A stretch of 64,000 nucleotides of DNA, taken from Bryoerythrophyllum caledonicum (taxonomy: Eukaryota > Streptophyta > Bryopsida > Pottiales > Pottiaceae). This document shows, piece after piece, positions 23,601 to 34,255 of this stretch. The stretch covers positions 32,685,856-32,749,855 of the forward strand of contig OZ020515.1 of NCBI GenBank assembly GCA_963971425.1, given 5' to 3'. The position numbers and the translations under genes were made by a program. Under the pieces are notes generated by a model that saw only the letters and a program-made list of their open reading frames with translations, made no database searches and was not told where the DNA came from. How positions within the stretch are numbered: the stretch's first letter is position 1; each line of letters begins with the position of its first letter.

Positions 23601-23853
23601 CGCCCTTTGATTCCGAGCACCATGGAAGTAGAGTCCGGAATTCAGCCACCGTTGCATGAAGGCTCTAGAAAACGCCCATTGGAGGTCGATGATGACGAGC
23701 CCGAGGTGAAGACCGCTCGCAAGAGGACTTGTAAGTACGTTTAGGGTCCCATCTTATTTAATTGACTTTCCGTTGAAGTTTACTGCCTTTGAAAATATTC
23801 AGTCGTTGACATCACCATTCCACTTGATTAATGCAGTCGGTCGACGTCGTTGA
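17674..23853 (+). CDS. ParB-like / beta-class DNA methyltransferase-like protein (10 exons, about 1245 aa)
   Basis: Exons: 17674-17874, 17972-18298, 19934-20017, 20102-20727, 20864-21065, 21167-21376, 21486-21704, 21796-23434, 23518-23730, 23837-23853; all GT-AG with matching phases. Residues 6-29 are basic, a likely nuclear signal. Residues about 265-395 resemble a ParB N-terminal domain, with DGNHR at 363-367 where ParB has GERR. Residues 806-855 are an Ala/Lys/Glu coiled coil. Residues about 965-1205 follow the beta-class N6/N4 methyltransferase order: motif IV-like VDMILFDVPE (DVPE at 978-981), a LLRDGAPLIVF strand, a GAREKSSNLMEALIDL helix, then motif I-like VLDLTASTGAS at about 1162-1172 and an acidic LALEED. 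Canonical DPPY and FxGxG are both altered, so activity is doubtful. The last exon could instead use the acceptor at 23803. Role inferred: DNA binding or modification in aid of the transposon. Confidence 0.8.
18539..19800 (+). repeat. Five 244-bp tandem repeats plus a truncated sixth, inside intron 2
   Basis: Units begin at 18539, 18783, 19027, 19271 and 19515, with a deleted sixth from 19759. Units differ at only a few positions, so the array is recent. Each holds an 18-bp perfect palindrome ACCCTCGGATCCGAGGGT (18717, 18961, 19205, 19449, 19693), two T-runs, and splice-like signals: a pyrimidine tract ending CAG before CTCGTCGG, and GGAG followed by GTACGCG. These would make a 137-nt exon and 107-nt intron per unit. 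Tested frames hit stops or lose phase, so I leave the array in an intron. ORFs on both strands here are by-products of the repetition. Confidence 0.92.
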
Positions 23854-24661
23854 TGGCTTCATCATCCACATCGGAAACCGGAGTGTTATCGCGCTTGTCG
23901 AAGGAGATGATGAGTCCGCCTCGTTCGTATCACATGAATCCTTGGGATTGGGGCATCGCACATGCGATGGCTGCCCTACCATCTCCTCCTCCGATTTCAC
24001 GAGTACCCCAACGCAGGTCCGCAGCAGAGCGCTTCATAGATGGGGAAGCGGTTGGTAGTGGTACGGATAGTAGTTCGCCTGGTATTTATGAGGATAGCTC
24101 AGAGGAGCTATCAGGGGAGGAAAATTGAATTATCCATTTGGTTGTATTTTTTTTTAACAATGCATGTTGTTTTTTTATATCTTTATTAAAGTCTTCTATC
24201 TATTGTGTTTTATTCAGGAATATCGATTTGTTTCTTTATATACTTAGCCAACGTAATTATCATTTGTGTTATGTTAATACATTTTATGTTTTGTGCCACG
24301 AGATTTTTACAATCTCAAACCATATTTATTGAACATGCCAATACTTTCAAAGTATCTAACTTTTCCAAATCAAAGTAGTAAAACAACACGGGTATCGCCT
24401 AGGTATTAGATGGATGTCACCCATGTATTAAAAGGATAAAGTAGATCCAATCCACGGCCATAGATGTCACTCCAGGTTTTTAGACGAATTGTTACAATCC
24501 TAAACATCAAGAATTACGTAGTCACAATGTCCAAATATCTTGTCGTTGTTTATTGTTGCATGTTATTAAATTATTGCCAAAAGTTTGTAAATTTAATCCA
24601 CGGCCTTAGGTACCATATATTTTTTTAGATTTTTTGGGCAAAAAAAAAACCAAAAAAATTG
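23854..24661 (+). other. 3' flank of the methyltransferase-like gene and subterminal region of the transposon
   Basis: A 92-codon frame (23850-24128) with acidic Ser/Glu-rich sequence lies out of phase with the preceding exons; it could be an alternative last exon. Beyond 24130 the DNA is AT-rich with no gene. Segments around 24390-24500 recur, diverged and inverted, near 46450-46530 next to another transposon end. Confidence 0.5.
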
Positions 24662-24710
24662 TGCTCACCGCTCGCTGCTCAAGGCTCACCGCTCACAAGA
24701 TAGCAATCCT
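24662..24710 (-). repeat. Right terminal inverted repeat with five 7-bp iterons
   Basis: Read on the minus strand from 24710 it starts AGGATTGCTATC. The iterons, from 24696 down, are GTGAGCG, GTGAGCC, TTGAGCA, GCGAGCG, GTGAGCA. The 21-bp core at 24684-24704 is the exact inverse of 13099-13119. Confidence 0.88.
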
Positions 24711-24720
24711 GTATGAGGTC
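24711..24720. repeat. Right target-site duplication of the MULE-like transposon
   Basis: GTATGAGGTC, identical to 13081-13090. LINE A sequence resumes here. Confidence 0.92.
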
Positions 24721-26246
24721 TACTTATAAGGGTGTTGTGAGGTATATTGAGTTGGATTGGGAAGTGGTCCGAGTTTAAGTTGGTTGTGGTATTGGTAATA
24801 GATGTATAGTGGGTATGGTTAGGTGTTTTAATGTAAAATCCATCTATTAGGCTAGTGTGTGTGTAATTAAGTCCACCTTGATGAGAGTATTGTGTATATG
24901 TTGGGATTAAATATAGTTCTAGGTTTTCTATATAATTCTGCCATTGATAGTCTATGTCAAGTGGGGGGGGTAAAAACCCCACCGTTTTGTCGTCCGATAA
25001 GGGCAATGTCGCGGTTAAAGTCCCCGCACAGTATTATTGTATGGTTAGTGTGTGTATTTATTTGTGAAGTGATGGAGTTTTGGATCTCCGGAATAAGCCT
25101 AGAGTCTTCTATATGCGAGGACATGTATAGATGAAGAATGAGCCATGGTTGGAGAGGTCCGTTGGTAATTTCAATAATTTGAAGATATGGTGATATATTA
25201 GCCGGGGTGGGGATTTTGGTAATATTTCCGGGCAAGGCATATGTTTGGTGTATGAGCATGAGTAAACCTCCTCTTGCCGGTGTATATGGCTTGCGTTGAT
25301 GGATGCATCGTGTGAGAGAATGAGTGTTATTAAATATAAGTTTATAATCTGGGAATGTTTTTTGGATGTATTTTGTGGATTTAGTAGCGGTTAGTTTAGT
25401 TTCTTGTATGGCAATTATGGCGGGTGGTGTGTTGGTGTGGGTGGTTAAGTTGTGGATACATGATAAGGCAGTGTTTAGCGTTGAGGCGTTCCATGTAGTT
25501 ATATATGTGTTCCTATTACCTATATTGTCATGGTTACAAAGTGGAGGGGAAACGTAGGCGGGTGTCGGAGTGGGGTGCGTATAAGCGTGAATAGGTTTGA
25601 AACATCTAAGAGCTTCAAGGATAAGACTGTGTGGGAAGTAGGGAAATTTTTGTTGTAGTTCATCGGAGGAGGGGGGTGGGGTTTGGCTATGAATGAAGTT
25701 GTAAAGGTCATTATGTAGAGAGGTTTTGTGTTCAAAAAGGTATTGATTTTCCTCTAGGAATTTGGTGTATGGGTGAGGTGTATCTATATGCCTTTCAGGG
25801 GGATTATGTAAAGAGGATAGGGTGTTTAGTAGCATGTTTGTCCAATGTGTTGGGTTTGTGTTGGTTGAATGTTGGTTGGTAATATTGTTGCATCTGTTAA
25901 TTGAAGGGTGGACGGTGGTAATTATGGCGAATAAGATAGGAGTGGATGGATGGTTTTTTTTTTGGTTTATGTAGTGAGAAATGTTGGGGTAGAGGGTGGA
26001 ATAGGTTTGGTGAAGTATGTGATTATTTTTTAGAAGTGGTGCAAAAGAGGATGCTAGGTGTTGATATTCGGGATAGAGTTTTATAGTATTCGGAGTAAAG
26101 TATATTTTAGATATTTTTTTGTGTGTTTTTGGATGGTTGTGGAAGATATTTGGCATTGCGCCGGGGTTAGTTTCTATGTCTCCGCAAAGTATAATTAATA
26201 GTTTACAATGAGTAATGTTTATGGCTGCTAGTGGGAGGGGTGTGGA

Positions 26247-26247
<1 letters not shown>
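24721..26247 (-). pseudogene. LINE A ORF2 N-terminus: 2A-like motif and endonuclease domain
   Basis: Reading from 26247 down, the frame leaves the glutamine-coding repeat and passes through LLIILCGDIETNPGAMP (2A-like), then a linker of about 200 residues. The apurinic-endonuclease-type domain follows: TTWNASTLN, AIQETKL, PARGGLL, and ILCGDFNRDIAL near 25020. The frame breaks at a run of eight C's (24961-24970 on the minus strand); the end of the domain (LNSDHFPIQLNIPHNT) is in another frame and stops at the transposon's insertion site. The enzyme would nick target DNA for target-primed reverse transcription. This copy is frameshifted. Confidence 0.85.
26154..26183 (-). other. 2A-like motif GDIETNPGA at the start of LINE ORF2
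   Basis: The encoded GDIETNPGAMP matches the 2A ribosome-skipping consensus DxExNPGP except that the last proline is alanine. It is preceded by a hydrophobic LLIIL stretch, as usual in 2A-like leaders of LINE ORF2 proteins. The substitution would be expected to prevent skipping. Confidence 0.75.
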
Positions 26248-26894
<647 letters not shown>

Positions 26895-27021
26895 ATATTT
26901 TGTTTTATAGTATATAGGTATATTATTCTTTTTTTCTTTTTTTCTTTTTTTGTTTTTTTTTGGTGTATTTTAGAATATATGTATACTATATTGTTTTTGG
27001 CTGCAGCGTTGTTTGACGCTA

Positions 27022-28611
27022 TTAGTTTGACGTGTCCATCTTGTTTTCAATAGCTCGTTGTTCTCGTTCTGATGCTTGGGTTTCTGCCGCCATGATGGTT
27101 ACAATGAGCTGTGATCGGAGAGTCGACATTTCTCCCCTGAGAGATTTGATTGTGTTTGTTTGTACCATGTCCGCATATTGCTTTGCTTCTTCAACGATTT
27201 CTCCTTTCATAGTCTTCAGTTCTCTGCTAAGTTGTTGTAGGGTGACACCATGTTCTTTGTTTGGGCCATTTTCCATGGCTATCACAGCGTTTGCAACCGC
27301 CGAGTTTACATCCGTGAATCCTAGTCTCGATAGTTCATCGGCGTTTGGTTTGTTGCTCCCGTCTAAGCTTTTAGGGTGGGGGGTGAACATGACATATTTA
27401 CCATGGAGTTTTTTACTTTGTTTGACAAACTTTTTATACACCGCTGCATTTAGACATTCAATGTTGCAAGTACCTACATGCCGCCCATGTTCAAGTTTAA
27501 AGAACGTATTAACCACATTCTCAACCCCGATTATGGATTTTATCCCAATGTCTATTAGTTCTTTTTTGCTTTTCGTTTTGTTGAGGTTTTTTGCAATAAG
27601 AATTAGACAATTCTTTTTGGCAATTTCATCTTCATCCATCTTCCGGGTTGCAAAGATTGGAACAAAGATCTCATTATCAAATGATACTTTGTAATCTTTT
27701 ATTTTGGCTACTTGTACCGGAGAAGGAGTTTTGATCCATGCAAAGTCAGAAAAACCTTTCTTTTCTACCCCTGTTACCACAAAGTCATATCCCCTCGCAA
27801 AGCTATCTTTTACTATTTCAACATGCAAGTTGTATGGTTCTTTATTGACAAGATTCGGGCCTGAGATTTTGACTGATAGTAGATGCGAGTATGCTAGGGC
27901 GTCCTATGATTTGCATACTTTCCCTTTGTGTGGGATTCCTTCACTTAAGATAAGGATGAAGGGCCTTATCCCTTGTAATAGTCCCTTTGCATCTATTTTT
28001 GGATTTTTTAGGTGTAATTTAATAGTTCCATTCCAATTTTCAGTTTGGTAGTAGCAAAAGATGGCTATCGGCTCACCAATGCGGGTTCCAATAGGGATTC
28101 CGATGGTTTTGAGTCTTAGTTTTATCATCTCTGAGATAACATCTTTTGCCCATATTTGATTACCAAGTTCAAAGTGTATTGATACTTGGTAATCTAGGGC
28201 GAATCCATCTTCATCTACCTCAACTTCACTTGGAAGTTGGGTGAGATTGAAGTGATTGCCTTATTTTCCATCAGTCCTACTTGATGGCCACTCCTCTTGG
28301 GGAGTATATGAAAAGGAGAGCAAAGCTTCAAAGCTTTCGGCCGCTTCTTTAGTACTTAATCCACTTTTGACCAATTCTTCCAAGGATAGAATAGGGATTT
28401 TTGGATTACCTTTTTACTTTGCGATTGTGTTCATTGTGTGGAAGCCTAACCAATATTCAGTGTGAGGCAAACTTGTTGCCTTCACTTTCTTTTGAGTAGT
28501 GCTAGTCACAACTAGAGTACTTTGAGTACCATTTGTAACACATGCATTTTGTTCCAAAGCATCAACAAATAACCTTTTGGACAATGTAGCTGCAGCTTGG
28601 AGTTGAGACAT
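27022..28611 (-). pseudogene. LINE A ORF1 (RRM-like plus coiled coil), one frame with three stops
   Basis: A single reading frame from the ATG at 28611 to the stop at 27022 is broken only by stops at 28414-28416, 28261-28263 and near 27901-27903. The central part (LILIAKNLNK ... GIKSIIGVENVV ... GTCNIECLNAAVY) has the strand-helix pattern of an RNA-recognition-like fold, common in LINE ORF1 proteins. The C-terminal 90 residues form a charged coiled coil. No CCHC knuckle is seen. The role would be RNA binding and chaperoning. Three stops without other frameshifts suggest point-mutational decay. Confidence 0.72.
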
Positions 28612-30630
28612 ACTGTTCCTAGCAAAAACAAGAGTGTTACTAGAGAAGGTATAGAGTGTTTCTTTAGAGTTACTCTTTATCACCTTGATTTTAACTTCTC
28701 CCCTCAACATAAGTTTAAGGCTTGGTGAAGTTAAAATGCTCAAGAAAGAGTAAGAGCTGTCAATATCATTGACATACAAATAATGGACATATAAACAATT
28801 GACATACAAACAATTGCCATGCAAACGATTGACATACACACAATTGTCATCCTCCATTCTATCTAACAAATTTAAGTGTGGGGAGTTAGTGTTATGATAC
28901 TTAGAGATTATTACGCATACACACACAATGAAGGTGCCATAAAAAAAGTCACCTCCCCAAATCAAAAGTTGTAGTATTAAATTTTGTATACACTTCCATA
29001 GGTTTGCATAATAAACCTGGAGATGGTAAAGAATGACAAATTGTGAAAGGAGTGAGAAAGAGCTATAACCTGGGTGAAGGAAACCCACTTGGAAGTTGTT
29101 GTGCTGAGTCTTAACTTGTGATCTCCACCTTGTTGTGTTGGTAATCGTGGATTGACTAATCTTCACCCGGTTCCTTTTCTCTTGTACTTCTTGGTCAAAC
29201 GCTTGGGTGGCAACTAAGTTGTCCGTTGAGATGGGCTTACTCTTCCTTGGGCATGGTACTCTGTCGTCCCTCGTTTCCTTCGTGGCCGAGCTAGGGTTTG
29301 TGGGTGCCTGATTGTCGGCTTCTCCCTTCTTCGAGCTTGACTCACCCTCCTTTGAGCTAGTCTCCCCTTTCTCCGTGCACGACTCTCCTCTTGTTCTTGT
29401 CCTGGGTGTGCCTTTTGCTGTTCTCGCTTCTTTGGTTGTCCCTCTTTCCACAGCTACGACGACTTGTGTCATTTCCTTCCCTCCTCCGTCTCTCACTTTG
29501 ACGTCTATGAGTCTTCGGCGGAGTTCTTGGTCTCGGCACCTCCGACTCGGCTCTTCGGTCGCGCTTCTTACGTACGGCACCACTTTCGAGTATTCCACCT
29601 TTCTCACAGCACCTCCTTTCGTGTATCCCTCCTTTGTCTCCTGGGTTTTGCTGCTGGATCTTCGGTTATGCGCATCTCTCGTTTCCGGGTTGTGGGTCGG
29701 TCTGCTTGAGATTGGGGTTGGTTTGGGTGGGGGCCGTTGGTTCTGGCAAGCTGTGGTTTTGCCTGGTGTTGCACCTGCTCCAGATTGCCTGCTGTTGTCA
29801 CTCTTCTGATGTGCGGGCGCCACATGTCGTGGGGAGGCGCAGCTCGGAGTCCGAGTGCAGAGTGGTTGTCTTGTGAGTCTTGGTCTGGTGCTCGGATTAA
29901 GGATCTTCGCAGCTATTCGCTCTGCAGATGAGGGATTGGTTACCCTTGACGTCGTGTTTCTTGATTCTGCTGCTTTCGTTACTCCCGAGATAGTGCGTAC
30001 TGGGCGTCGTGTGAGTCTTGGTCTATTGCCTTTGTTTCTAGACGTTGTGAGAGTCTTGGTCTGCTGCCTTTGTTTCTCCTGAGATCGTGTGCATTGTTTT
30101 CTTGTATCTCCTGATCTAACTAATTTGGGTCTTTTCTGCAGGTACCATGCAACTTGTGTGAAGTATACTAGTTGGTTTGTGAGTGAATAACAATTGTCTA
30201 TTGCATGAAAAAAGATCCAGATGAAAGGATTTTGAGAAAGATAGGTTAGAGGTGCTTCACTGTGGTGTGTAGTGCTCGATGGCGGCGTGATCGGAGTTGC
30301 GCTGCCTCGCTGGTCTTCTGGCTGAGTTGACGAGATCACCTTCTTCACCTGGGGTTCTTGTTGTGTGGTCAATGGTGCGTTCTCCCTCTGGCCTCCACGC
30401 TGCGATGGTACCAACGCGACCTCCTTCTGAGCTCTTTGCTGTCTAAGCCGCATCACTCTCTCCAGCAAGGCTCCTGGTTGGTAAGCACCCTTCTCTCTAT
30501 TTGTGCGAGTGGCACGTTCCCATAGAGTAGAGAGTGGGGGCTTGCGCTGTAAGGAGAAGTGAGAGGATTTGAGAGTGGGGAAGGGGTGGGATATATACCT
30601 TGAAATATGTTGATTTTTTATGAATGTCAT
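28612..30630 (-). other. Long open frame upstream of and in frame with LINE ORF1
   Basis: The frame stays open for about 670 codons from 30630 into the ORF1 start. The encoded sequence is low-complexity: basic, Ser/Thr/Pro/Arg-rich up to about 29100, then Tyr/Val-rich with 17-bp direct repeats (28765-28855, units such as ACAATTGACATACAAAC). It may be LINE 5' UTR, an N-terminal extension, or chance. No domain is recognised. Confidence 0.3.
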
Positions 30631-33600
30631 TTTTTGTAATGAATGACTCCGTCTTTGATTTTGTGGATGTTTAGGGTTGTCCTCTCCATAGTTCCGTTTG
30701 GTTGTAGATCTACTGTTTCCTAGGTTGTTGAGTCAGCTAAGGTTGTATTGTAGTGGCGGCTGGTGGTGAGGTCTTCTGAGCTTTGTGTAGTCCCTGCCAT
30801 TTTTTAGTAGCGAATTGCAATAATGAAAGAGGGAGGTTGATAGGTTGGGGTAGGTACTTACTAGAATTTGTCCATACCTTAGTTTTATATGGTGTTTTGA
30901 GGGTCTCTAGGTGTCTCCGGGTCTTCAAGTGTTGCTGGCTGTGTGGAATATGAGCGTTGAGGTCTTCAAGTTTATGTAAGGTGAGTTCCCATTCTCCTAT
31001 CCCTTCGGATTGCTTAGTTGGAGTGGCATTTTGTTCTTGGTCATATTTTGGATATTTGGTGGTGTCCGAATTGGTCTTGAACACGCGCTTGATTCTGCTG
31101 AAAGAAAGTTGCAATGATGTTAGTTTTGGACGATAGGTTAGGATGCTTACCTCACTTGCTGTGACATTGTTATTTTGGCCATGTGTTGACTGTTCGGGGG
31201 TGACCAAGTCGTTCTCAACGGATTGTTGGGGTTGGTTTTGTTGCAATTGTTGGAGGTGCCGTATGATGGATATATGTGCGGGTGCTGTATTGGGGTAGGG
31301 CTGTTGTTGGTACTTCATATGTGCCTTGTATCTTTGGGTTGTAGCTGCCTCTGTCTCGATGTGGCGTAGGATTCGTGAAGGGCTGCTGGTCCTGTGAACA
31401 TCGTGTGTGCCTTCTCTGTGTGATTGTTGCTGAAGCGAGGTGATTGCTTCGTGACTCCATGTTGGATCTGATGGCCTATGTAAGCATCTGTAGTCTTCTT
31501 TGTATGTAGATATTGAGTCTTGACGGCTGGTACGGTGTTCTTGTGTCTGTTGCAGAGTACCGTCATTTACTGTTCTGTGGAAGTCGTCTGTCCTCGGCAG
31601 CTGCAGCTTGTGCGGGGTAGCTCCGTCTTGTCTCGTGTGTGGTTCTGCTTTCTCATCACCCCCCACTGTTGCGGAGTACCGTTCTTTTCCATATGTAGTT
31701 CTTTTGCGTTTGCCAATTGTGGCTGCTGCAGAGTGCGCTTTTTTCCATACATGTTCGACTCTACTTCCTCTGTGTAGAAGGGGTTAAGCAGTAGATCTAC
31801 TCCTATTCTGTTTACTGATGTATGTGAGCTTGCAATACTTACACTAATTTGAAAATATGCAATATGTAAAGAATCACAAAATAACTTAGCTGGTTTTGCA
31901 GAGTGTCGTCCATTGTAAAATCTTGTGTCTTGGCAGCTGACTTGAGATTCGTGAAAGCAATAGTTTGACTTCATGGGGATGCTAGGGTCCTGGTTGAGGG
32001 GGGGTTTGGTGTGCGGTATTACGATGATGTAATGGTACCCAGATCTAGATCTAACTGACTTAGAGCTGATATGAAAAATGCAACATCCAGATCTAGATCT
32101 GAGCCAACACAGAGCCCCGCTTCAGATCTGCTCTCCCAAACAAGTACTAGTTTGTTGCACCTTCACACGACTCTATCAATTGATCTAAGATTTGTAATCC
32201 CTCCCAACATTCTACACATCATACGCATACCATTCAGCACCAAAAAATACACACCGGGATTCACAATGAGCCCAACAGCCCTCATTGTTGTGTGTAGTGC
32301 ATTTGCGCCTAACATCAAGGGCCCCTCCTCACCAGGATTTGGGAAGCTACTCTTCTCTCATTTTTGCCTTCAAACGAGCAACGTATAAAACAACTCATAT
32401 CTCGGACATATTGACTCATTATTTTAACCTCAAAGATCTAGTGACTCTTAGACTTGGACAAAAGGTTTATCGTCCTCATGAAAAGATATCTACCAAATTT
32501 TATAACTATTGACTTGGTAACCACCAAGATACACTCTCTCAAAATATTTTGCCTCCCTTCAACTTCCTTCTTCATTACTCTTAAAAACATTATTTGCAAG
32601 CAGCTCAAAATTTATACACACAATACTTACAAAACACTAAACACATCCACAAAAAATGGAATAAAACCAATACTTAAATCTTCTCGTAAAGCCTAGATTA
32701 CCTCACCCAAATTCTGCTCTTGAATGTTCACAAAATCCGATTACAAATTCTCCCATAACTTTCAGCTAAAAAGACCTATGCATCCAAGATTTTGACACAC
32801 TATTTTAAAGGTAATTACAATATTACACTTAAAATTTCACTTTGTAATTTATCAATGATCGCTAAGAACCACCTTTTCAAAGTCTAAGTACCCTATTGCC
32901 ACACTTTCTGAAACCCCTTTTATTCAAAACTTCACCACGGCTTCATTTTCATTCCAATTGGAGTGTACAGTATACCTATGAAAAGCCAACAGTAAGGAAA
33001 ACAACGCTTCAAAAACTAAAAATCAAAGTTTAAAAACTCGCGATGTTACACCTCAAAATCCACACGCTATTTGTAGTCCTGGGAGAAGGATTCAAACAAG
33101 GGAGGTTTGAAAAGAAAGTCAAGGATCTACATTAGCCCATGTCTTTTTAGCCACTCTTTTGACCATACTTTGGTCTCCTAAGTCAATTTATCTCCAAATT
33201 CTTGCCCATATCTCTCCATTTAAGCCTAGATTTCCTCTTATTTTTGATTTATTACTTCTACTACTCTATTTTTCTCCCTCTAGTTTTACGCCAAATACTA
33301 ATATTTATTACTTTTTTGCGTATTAAAATACCATAGCACTCTGTTTAGGTTTTTTGATGTTTAAATAATTGAAAAATAACTTAAATGTCATTAGAGTGCA
33401 GTTATTGTCATCAACTGCTGCTTAGTTTGGCTGGCTAAGGATTTTGTCGCACCTTGCTAGACCGGATACGATCATTGGCTTGTCAAAACAAGTGACGCAC
33501 GCGTGATCCAAGAACTATTGGAATTAGTAGCAAATCAACCAATAGACGTTCTCATACCCTAAGTTAGTGATAGGATGTAAAAAATACATTTTAAGATAAA

Positions 33601-33740
33601 GATGCCGTTTGGTGGAGTATAATATGATTGCGTAATTGATGATAAATCCGCTAGTCATGTCTTTGCCATGAGTTTTAACCATTCCCTTTTCCTTCTTTTC
33701 TTTATAAATCTGTCTTCTTATAATATCTATTGAATGCCTC
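30631..33740. other. No recognised gene
   Basis: A minus-strand frame (31666-30737, 309 codons) is rich in Gln, Thr, His and Ser with no recognisable domain; I do not call it a gene. The rest is AT-rich and full of stops. A short duplication of an AGATCTAGATCT-containing segment lies at about 32040-32105. The stretch lies between the possible 5' end of LINE A and LINE B. Confidence 0.5.
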
Positions 33741-34255
33741 TACAACAACAAGGAGGTCTAGAGGGAATGAAGCTCTAGACCTAAATGTCCATTTTTAAGA
33801 GATTACTGGCCACTTTGACGAAAGAGTGATGAACACTCTAGAACCTCCTGAAGGTCTGGCACAATTGGTAAATGATTTCACCTCCCTTCTTGTACGTGTG
33901 AGTTCCACTCCCTCTCATTTCTTAGATCTACTAAGAAGACTGAAGAGAGACCTCATTTTTTCCACTTTTCTAGAGGTACAATTTTTATGGGCCACACGAG
34001 ATAAAGATAGGATTATTCCCCTTTCTTAGCACCCAAGTGCTTGGTAGAAAGGATTGGAAGGAAAAAATTAGTCGGAGGCAGTAGATGGAAGGCGATCCAA
34101 AAACCTTACCAGATAGGTATTTTTTGAGTATGAAGGTTCTTAGACTCAAGAGCTGGCCCTACCCCTTTGGGGTGAGAAAAAGCTACCAAAATTAGTGAGG
34201 CCCCTCCTCCCTTAAATCCCTCTTTTCACTTCGATAGTCATGAATTTACAAACTT

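Larger units (their letters stand above)
13091..24710. mobile_element. 11.6-kb Mutator-like DNA transposon carrying a transposase and a ParB-methyltransferase-like gene
   Basis: Both ends share an exact 21-bp inverted repeat starting GCTATCTTGTGAGCGG, within imperfect ends of about 50 bp. It is flanked by a 10-bp TSD and sits inside LINE A. Two divergent genes fill it: transposase on the minus strand (17070-13509) and the ParB/methyltransferase-like gene on the plus strand (17674-23853). A 244-bp tandem array lies within the second gene. Both frames are intact and all inferred splice phases fit, so the element looks young and possibly autonomous. A diverged relative's end is present at 46079. 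Confidence 0.9.

Noticed and set aside
29312..30082. Plus-strand frames of 60-165 codons
   Set aside because: Compositional mirror images of the basic low-complexity minus-strand frame; no start context or homology.
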